From contig NZ_SPOZ01000010.1 in assembly GCF_004569635.1 (NCBI RefSeq), positions 17,580 through 81,579 on the forward strand: a stretch of 64,000 nt of DNA, given 5' to 3'. The notes below the pieces were generated by a model that was given only the letters and a program-made list of their open reading frames with translations, did not search any database and was not told where the DNA came from. Position numbers and translations under genes: made by a program. Origin of the DNA: Streptococcus sp. LYSM12. GTDB lineage: Bacteria; Bacillota; Bacilli; Lactobacillales; Streptococcaceae. Of the stretch, positions 60,142-64,000 are shown in pieces; the stretch's first letter is position 1; each line of letters opens with the position of its first letter.

Positions 60142-60840
60142 TTATTTCAAACTCCAACCACCGTCAATCTTGAGGATTTCCCCCTGCATACTACTTGCTT
60201 TCCCGCTCGCCAAAAATAAGGTGACTTCTGCGATTTCATCCGGCTCTAGCCAACGCTTGATTGGTGTTTCTGCCACGACCCAATCCGCCATCCCACCTTC
60301 TTCAAAATCACTTGCCGTCATAGCCGTCTTGACTGCGCCTGGTGCTAGGCCAAAAACCTGAATCCCTTTATCAGCATAATCAAGTGCTAGTTGCTTGGTA
60401 AAGCCTGCCAGAGCATGCTTACTAGTCGTATAGGCTACACCACCGCCACCAGCAAGAAAACTAGCAATCGAACACATATTGATGATTATCCCTGCCTTTT
60501 TTTCCAACATCTTGTTTAGATAAAAGCGAGTAAGACGCATAGGTGCAAATAGATTAATAGCTAAGATATCCTCCATTACTTCCTCACGAATATCTAGCAA
60601 GGCTTTATAATCATCCAATTTCCCAGCAGTATTGCAGAGAATATCCACTTCGGGCAACCAGTTAAAGAGAGCCTCTAAACTACTCCGAAGATCTAGTTGT
60701 AAAAAATGAAAATCACCGATCAATGAGGGTTGTTCTTCCTTATCAACACCATAAACTTCATAGCCTTTTTCCAAAAACAGCTGGGCTTGAGCACGTCCAA
60801 TGCCCGAGGACACACCCGTCACAAGGACTTTCTTAGTCAT
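60142..60840 (-). CDS. Short-chain dehydrogenase/reductase (FabG-like)
   Basis: 232 residues with TGVSSGIG (8-15) for NAD(P) binding, a catalytic Tyr in YTTSKHALAG (about 136) and Ser in the preceding strand (NMCSIAS). Substrate unknown. The ATG overlaps the upstream stop. Confidence 0.88.
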   Translation of the reverse strand: MTKKVLVTGVSSGIGRAQAQLFLEKGYEVYGVDKEEQPSLIGDFHFLQLDLRSSLEALFNWLPEVDILCNTAGKLDDYKALLDIREEVMEDILAINLFAPMRLTRFYLNKMLEKKAGIIINMCSIASFLAGGGGVAYTTSKHALAGFTKQLALDYADKGIQVFGLAPGAVKTAMTASDFEEGGMADWVVAETPIKRWLEPDEIAEVTLFLASGKASSMQGEILKIDGGWSLK

Positions 60841-61069
60841 GAACTTCCACCCAGTCTGTTGCTAAGACATCGCATGGTGTCGGACTCCACATAGAAAACC
60901 CCTCTCCCTCACCTGATACATTGATTAAAAAGTAGGGGGTTACTTCCAGCGCTACACCATTTTGCTCAATCGTATCAAAGAGCTGGACATAGTTTTCAGC
61001 ACCACCCCAGCCTATCCGAACATATTTTTTTTTGACCTTTAACCCTGGTAATATCTCTTCAAATGTCAT
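60833..61069 (-). CDS. DUF2829 protein (Tad2-like family)
   Basis: 78 residues with the DUF2829 pattern: FEEILPGLKVKKKYVRIGW near the start and MWSPTPCDVLATDWVEV near the end. Some phage members (Tad2) bind and sequester the Thoeris signal molecule; the role of chromosomal relatives is unknown. First gene of a three-gene operon with SDR and hydrolase. Confidence 0.78.
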   Translation of the reverse strand: MTFEEILPGLKVKKKYVRIGWGGAENYVQLFDTIEQNGVALEVTPYFLINVSGEGEGFSMWSPTPCDVLATDWVEVHD

Positions 61070-62176
61070 GGTTTGCTCCTCTTTCTTATGTAAATTAAAA
61101 CACTTTGCTTTAGTTCAACTAAATATAGACAACCCAAAGTTTCTCTTTCCATTATACCACAAGTCCTAACGCCTTACATAAACCGGAGTAGAACAGATAG
61201 CTATAATCATTTCATACACCCCATTTTAGGGAGTAGGAAAGAACTCAAAAGATATAAGAACGAGTTCGGTTTTTACCTTATTTCCTGCATTCTAACTTAA
61301 GGCTGAAACGGTCTATTCCCAGACCGTCCCACTCCCACCCCCGCATAGAGTAGTGACTGTTGGAGGTTGGAAATGAAGCCAACGAGTTTGCATCAGTCGT
61401 AGAGGTCCGATGTGGAGTGGGAAACACGAACAAATATGAGTAAAAACTCCAGTAGAGCTTTTTAGCCTGCTCCCTGAAAAAGAGCAGCATTTCCAACTTT
61501 CAAGGGCATGATAGCCATTGAAGCAAGCAACCACTGCGTCAATGTAATGCGGTTCGTAAAATTAGAAAGCTGGACTATTTACCAGCCTCAGGCTTTATTT
61601 TCTTTTATGAAATCGATAATCCCTATCCCCATTTCAACGCTACCAAAATGGCTACAGCAATCCAGGCGTCCTGTATTGTTAACGACACCACCCTATTCAT
61701 GCTCCAAAAGAAACTTTATCTACATGACGCACTATCTCTTTGTACGATAACTAGCTGTTTTCCCTAACAGTATCAGCTATCGCTGCTCAATCCAGATAAA
61801 AATTGATGTTTTATCCTTAACGTATCTTATAAAACATGTGTATTATTCAGACACTTTCTAAAATCTATACCATCCTTCATCATTGTGCGCTACATAGATT
61901 GCGAACTAAAACGAAAGAAACATCTCCCGCTCATTAAATAGCATCCACTCACCCCTGCCAACGCTAGATTTACGTTCAATCCCATTCCCTAATTTACTGG
62001 TGATATTCATTGAATACGGTGAGATAACATGGCTGCTCATTATGCTAACCTATTTTGAAGACCATTGATTTTAGGCACTTGCTATCAATCCTTGAACTTG
62101 ACCGTGAAGAAAGAACTGTCGAGTAAATAAAAAAATAAACGAACAAAACAGATAAGGGACGCTATTTTTGTACACA
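61070..62176. other. Long non-coding stretch
   Basis: Overlapping minus-strand frames of about 70 codons at 61278-61534 have no ribosome site and lie over each other in two frames, so I do not call them. A plus-strand frame at 61508-61750 is also unsupported. The stretch may hold decayed sequence or a non-coding RNA that I cannot identify. Confidence 0.4.
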
Positions 62177-62204
62177 AAAGCACCAGCCACTGGGCTGGTG
62201 CTTT
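62177..62204. terminator. Isolated 12-bp hairpin
   Basis: AAAGCACCAGCC/GGCTGGTGCTTT with a 4-nt loop. No gene ends nearby, so it may end an unrecognised small RNA. Confidence 0.5.
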
Positions 62205-62494
62205 AAGGAGATTATGAAAAATATTTAGGATTGACTATAGTATACAAAATTTAGTGTATCGCCACATCCGTCTTAAGACTGATTTTATGTCCGTCAACTA
62301 TCAACTTCTGCTATCATTAGCTCAACTTGCTAAACTTCAGTTTAGAGGGGACCTCGCTATCTTTCCCCCAACCTTACACAATTCTCAATGGTGAAAGCTA
62401 GTTAGAGGTTCATTTTTTATAAAGGATTGCTTTGTGAAAGAAAAGTTGGAGATTTTACGCTCCTGTAGTTGTCGTATACGTCCCATGATTGCAG

Positions 62495-62523
62495 TTGTGG
62501 TTTTGATTATGATACGATATAAT
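62495..62523 (+). promoter_or_regulatory. Promoter of the Mbeg1-like gene
   Basis: TTGTGG (62495-62500), a 17-nt spacer and TATAAT (62518-62523). A MITE lies between this and the start codon, so it would form most of the leader. Confidence 0.6.
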
Positions 62524-62535
62524 AGTTTAAACATA

Positions 62536-62630
62536 TATAGTCTTTTCGTTTGCTTTGAGTACTAGACAAGGAGCTGCAGGCTGTACTAGAGTGCGGCAAA
62601 GCAAGTGAACGAAGCAATTAAATGACTATA
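62536..62630. mobile_element. Dispersed MITE copy in the leader of the Mbeg1-like gene
   Basis: 95 bp with both ends (TATAGTC...GACTATA) and the subfamily I core. It ends 15 nt before the ATG. Confidence 0.82.
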
Positions 62631-62645
62631 GTATAGGAGTATCAC

Positions 62646-63806
62646 ATGCCAAACCTACTACAGTACATTGAAGAAGTAGCTTATTATAATTTTTATGATT
62701 TACCCCTCAACCGCCTGGATATTCTTGCGTTGACGGAAATTTCCTACCTGCCTTTTAACGAACTAGTAACGTCAGACTTTACGACAGCAAATACCCTTCG
62801 ACTGGATCATTTAGCCGAGCAATTTGAAGCAACCTACCAAAAAAGAGATACTCCAAATCTCTCCGTCACTGTTACCCCTAATCGCCTCCAGCTACTCCAA
62901 CTCCTTAAGGAAACGAAGCGTTTCAAGGCAATCAAGGCCTTTGCCTATGTGGATGACTACGATAAAAAAGAAGAAAAGCAGTTTGCAGCTATAACCTATA
63001 AGATTGGTCAAGATAAGCTGGTCACTATTTTTAGGGGAACCGACGACACCATTATTGGCTGGAAAGAAGATTTCCATATGACGTATATGGTAGAAATTCC
63101 TGCCCAACAGTCTGCGACTGAATACCTGAAAAACATTATGGACATATCCAATCAGACTCTCTACGTTGCTGGTCATTCCAAGGGCGGTAACCTTGCGATT
63201 TATGCTAGCAGTCAGATGAATACAAAAGACCAAGAACGAATTACCCAGATTATCGCCTACGATTCACCAGGCGTGCATTCGTCCGTCATCACATCAAGTG
63301 GCTACCTAGCAATAAAGAACCGTATTCAGTCCATTATCCCGCAAAATTCGATTGTTGGTATGCTCCTTGAAACACCTGAACATGCGGAAATTGTCGAAAG
63401 TAAAGCTTTTGGCTTGCTCCAACATATCAGCTTTACGTGGGAAATTGAGGGGCATGATTTCAAATTAGCACCTGCACTTACAGAAAACAGTGTCCAAATC
63501 GATGAAACCCTAAAAACATGGACAGCTAATCTTAATGACGAAGAGCTCAAACGCTTCTTTGACCTCCTCTTTGGTATATTCATTGATGCCGGGATTGAGC
63601 GGCTCGATGATTTCACTATTGATACCCCGAAAAAAATTAGCCTCCTCATGCAGCAACAACAAAACCTAACGGAACAGGAAAAAGACATACTTGATACGCT
63701 CTTTCGTCGCTTGATTGACACCCGCTATCAAGTCTGGAAAGACGCTCTGACAAGCCCCTATGCAACATTAGCGAAATGGTTTAAAAAGAAAACTGGCAGG
63801 AAATAA
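62646..63806 (+). CDS. Mbeg1-like alpha/beta hydrolase (DUF2974)
   Basis: 386 residues. The lipase-type nucleophile elbow GHSKGG (about 178-183) and upstream TIFRGTDDT are typical of Mbeg1/DUF2974 proteins, alpha/beta hydrolases of unknown substrate. TAGGAG next to the MITE end serves as ribosome site. Confidence 0.85.
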   Translation: MPNLLQYIEEVAYYNFYDLPLNRLDILALTEISYLPFNELVTSDFTTANTLRLDHLAEQFEATYQKRDTPNLSVTVTPNRLQLLQLLKETKRFKAIKAFAYVDDYDKKEEKQFAAITYKIGQDKLVTIFRGTDDTIIGWKEDFHMTYMVEIPAQQSATEYLKNIMDISNQTLYVAGHSKGGNLAIYASSQMNTKDQERITQIIAYDSPGVHSSVITSSGYLAIKNRIQSIIPQNSIVGMLLETPEHAEIVESKAFGLLQHISFTWEIEGHDFKLAPALTENSVQIDETLKTWTANLNDEELKRFFDLLFGIFIDAGIERLDDFTIDTPKKISLLMQQQQNLTEQEKDILDTLFRRLIDTRYQVWKDALTSPYATLAKWFKKKTGRK

Positions 63807-63820
63807 ACTTCCTGTCAGTT
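63791..63820 (+). terminator. Terminator of the Mbeg1-like gene
   Basis: AACTGGCAGGAA pairs with TTCCTGTCAGTT (one mismatch), followed by TTCTTC. The left arm overlaps the last codons. Confidence 0.65.
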
Positions 63821-63845
63821 TTCTTCGTCTGATACTCTACTATAA

Positions 63846-64000
63846 TCAACTGAAACAAGAACAGGACAAAAGTGCCTCAATGAAAGTATGGGCATTTGGC
63901 AATACTTTTCTGAGGTGTTTTTTGATGTGAGCCCATGTTTTCTCGATGGGATTGTACTCAGGTGAGTACGGAGGAAGTGGTAAAATTCTATGCCCCTGCT
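63846..64000 (-). CDS. IS630-type transposase, C-terminal fragment (continues beyond window)
   Basis: The last 50 codons are visible: LPPYSPEYNPIEKTWAHIKKH contains the end of the DDE domain with the conserved Glu of IS630/Tc1-type transposases. The element end near 63841 reads TATAATCAACTG. Whether the gene is intact cannot be told here. Confidence 0.82.
   Translation of the reverse strand, partial: QGHRILPLPPYSPEYNPIEKTWAHIKKHLRKVLPNAHTFIEALLSCSCFS

Noticed and set aside
61278..61534. Two overlapping minus-strand frames of 72 and 73 codons
   Set aside because: They lie on the same DNA in different frames, have no ribosome site and no recognised family. A non-coding or decayed sequence is more likely.

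Overview
The window is a low-GC Firmicutes chromosome, almost certainly Streptococcus. Evidence includes the serine-rich repeat glycoprotein with its Fap1/PsrP-type glycosyltransferases, a MacP homologue in a glmU-nudix-macP-mtnN cluster, a SlrA-type cyclophilin lipoprotein, and rplK-rplA, pyrH-frr, cvfB, dacA and a PhoH-like gene close together. The gene mix and the dispersed repeats point to Streptococcus suis or a close relative; the species is an inference. Almost all genes lie on the minus strand.

Layout from left to right. 1-13.4 kb: a giant serine-rich repeat adhesin that runs off the left edge, and upstream of it four glycosyltransferase genes that probably decorate it. The adhesin promoter carries a run of nine G within the -35/-10 spacer. 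13.4-20.1 kb: a membrane glycerophosphodiesterase, a relic transposase, and a heterodimeric ABC exporter preceded by a 22-codon leader peptide and an intrinsic terminator, an arrangement like Bacillus bmrBCD attenuation. 20.5 kb: tRNA-Thr(GGT). 20.8-34.4 kb: one long minus-strand operon for a conjugative type IV secretion machine (VirB8, lysozyme/CHAP, VirB4, PrgI/VirB3, VirB6 and a pilin-like protein), a PC4-like DNA-binding protein and a 1,343-residue LPGTG adhesin. No relaxase, coupling protein or integrase is seen. 35.7-46.7 kb: ald and core housekeeping genes. 47.2-61.1 kb: a 48-bp tandem array of terminator-like hairpins, a VOC protein, ftsK, a LysM protein, slrA, mtnN, macP, a nudix gene, glmU and small operons. 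62.6-64 kb: an Mbeg1-like hydrolase and the end of an IS630-type transposase.

The main pattern not explained by ordinary genes is a miniature inverted-repeat element of about 104 bp (ends TAGTC...GACTA, flanked by TA) with at least 15 full or partial units. Removing one unit plus one TA restores a longer in-frame reading frame in three genes: the last gene of the conjugation operon, slrA and an alpha/beta hydrolase. In each, the element end currently supplies the stop codon. Two loci carry fused dimers with the same junction, one copy has acquired two extra hairpins, one lies between a promoter and its start codon, and near-identical direct copies flank the conjugation module.
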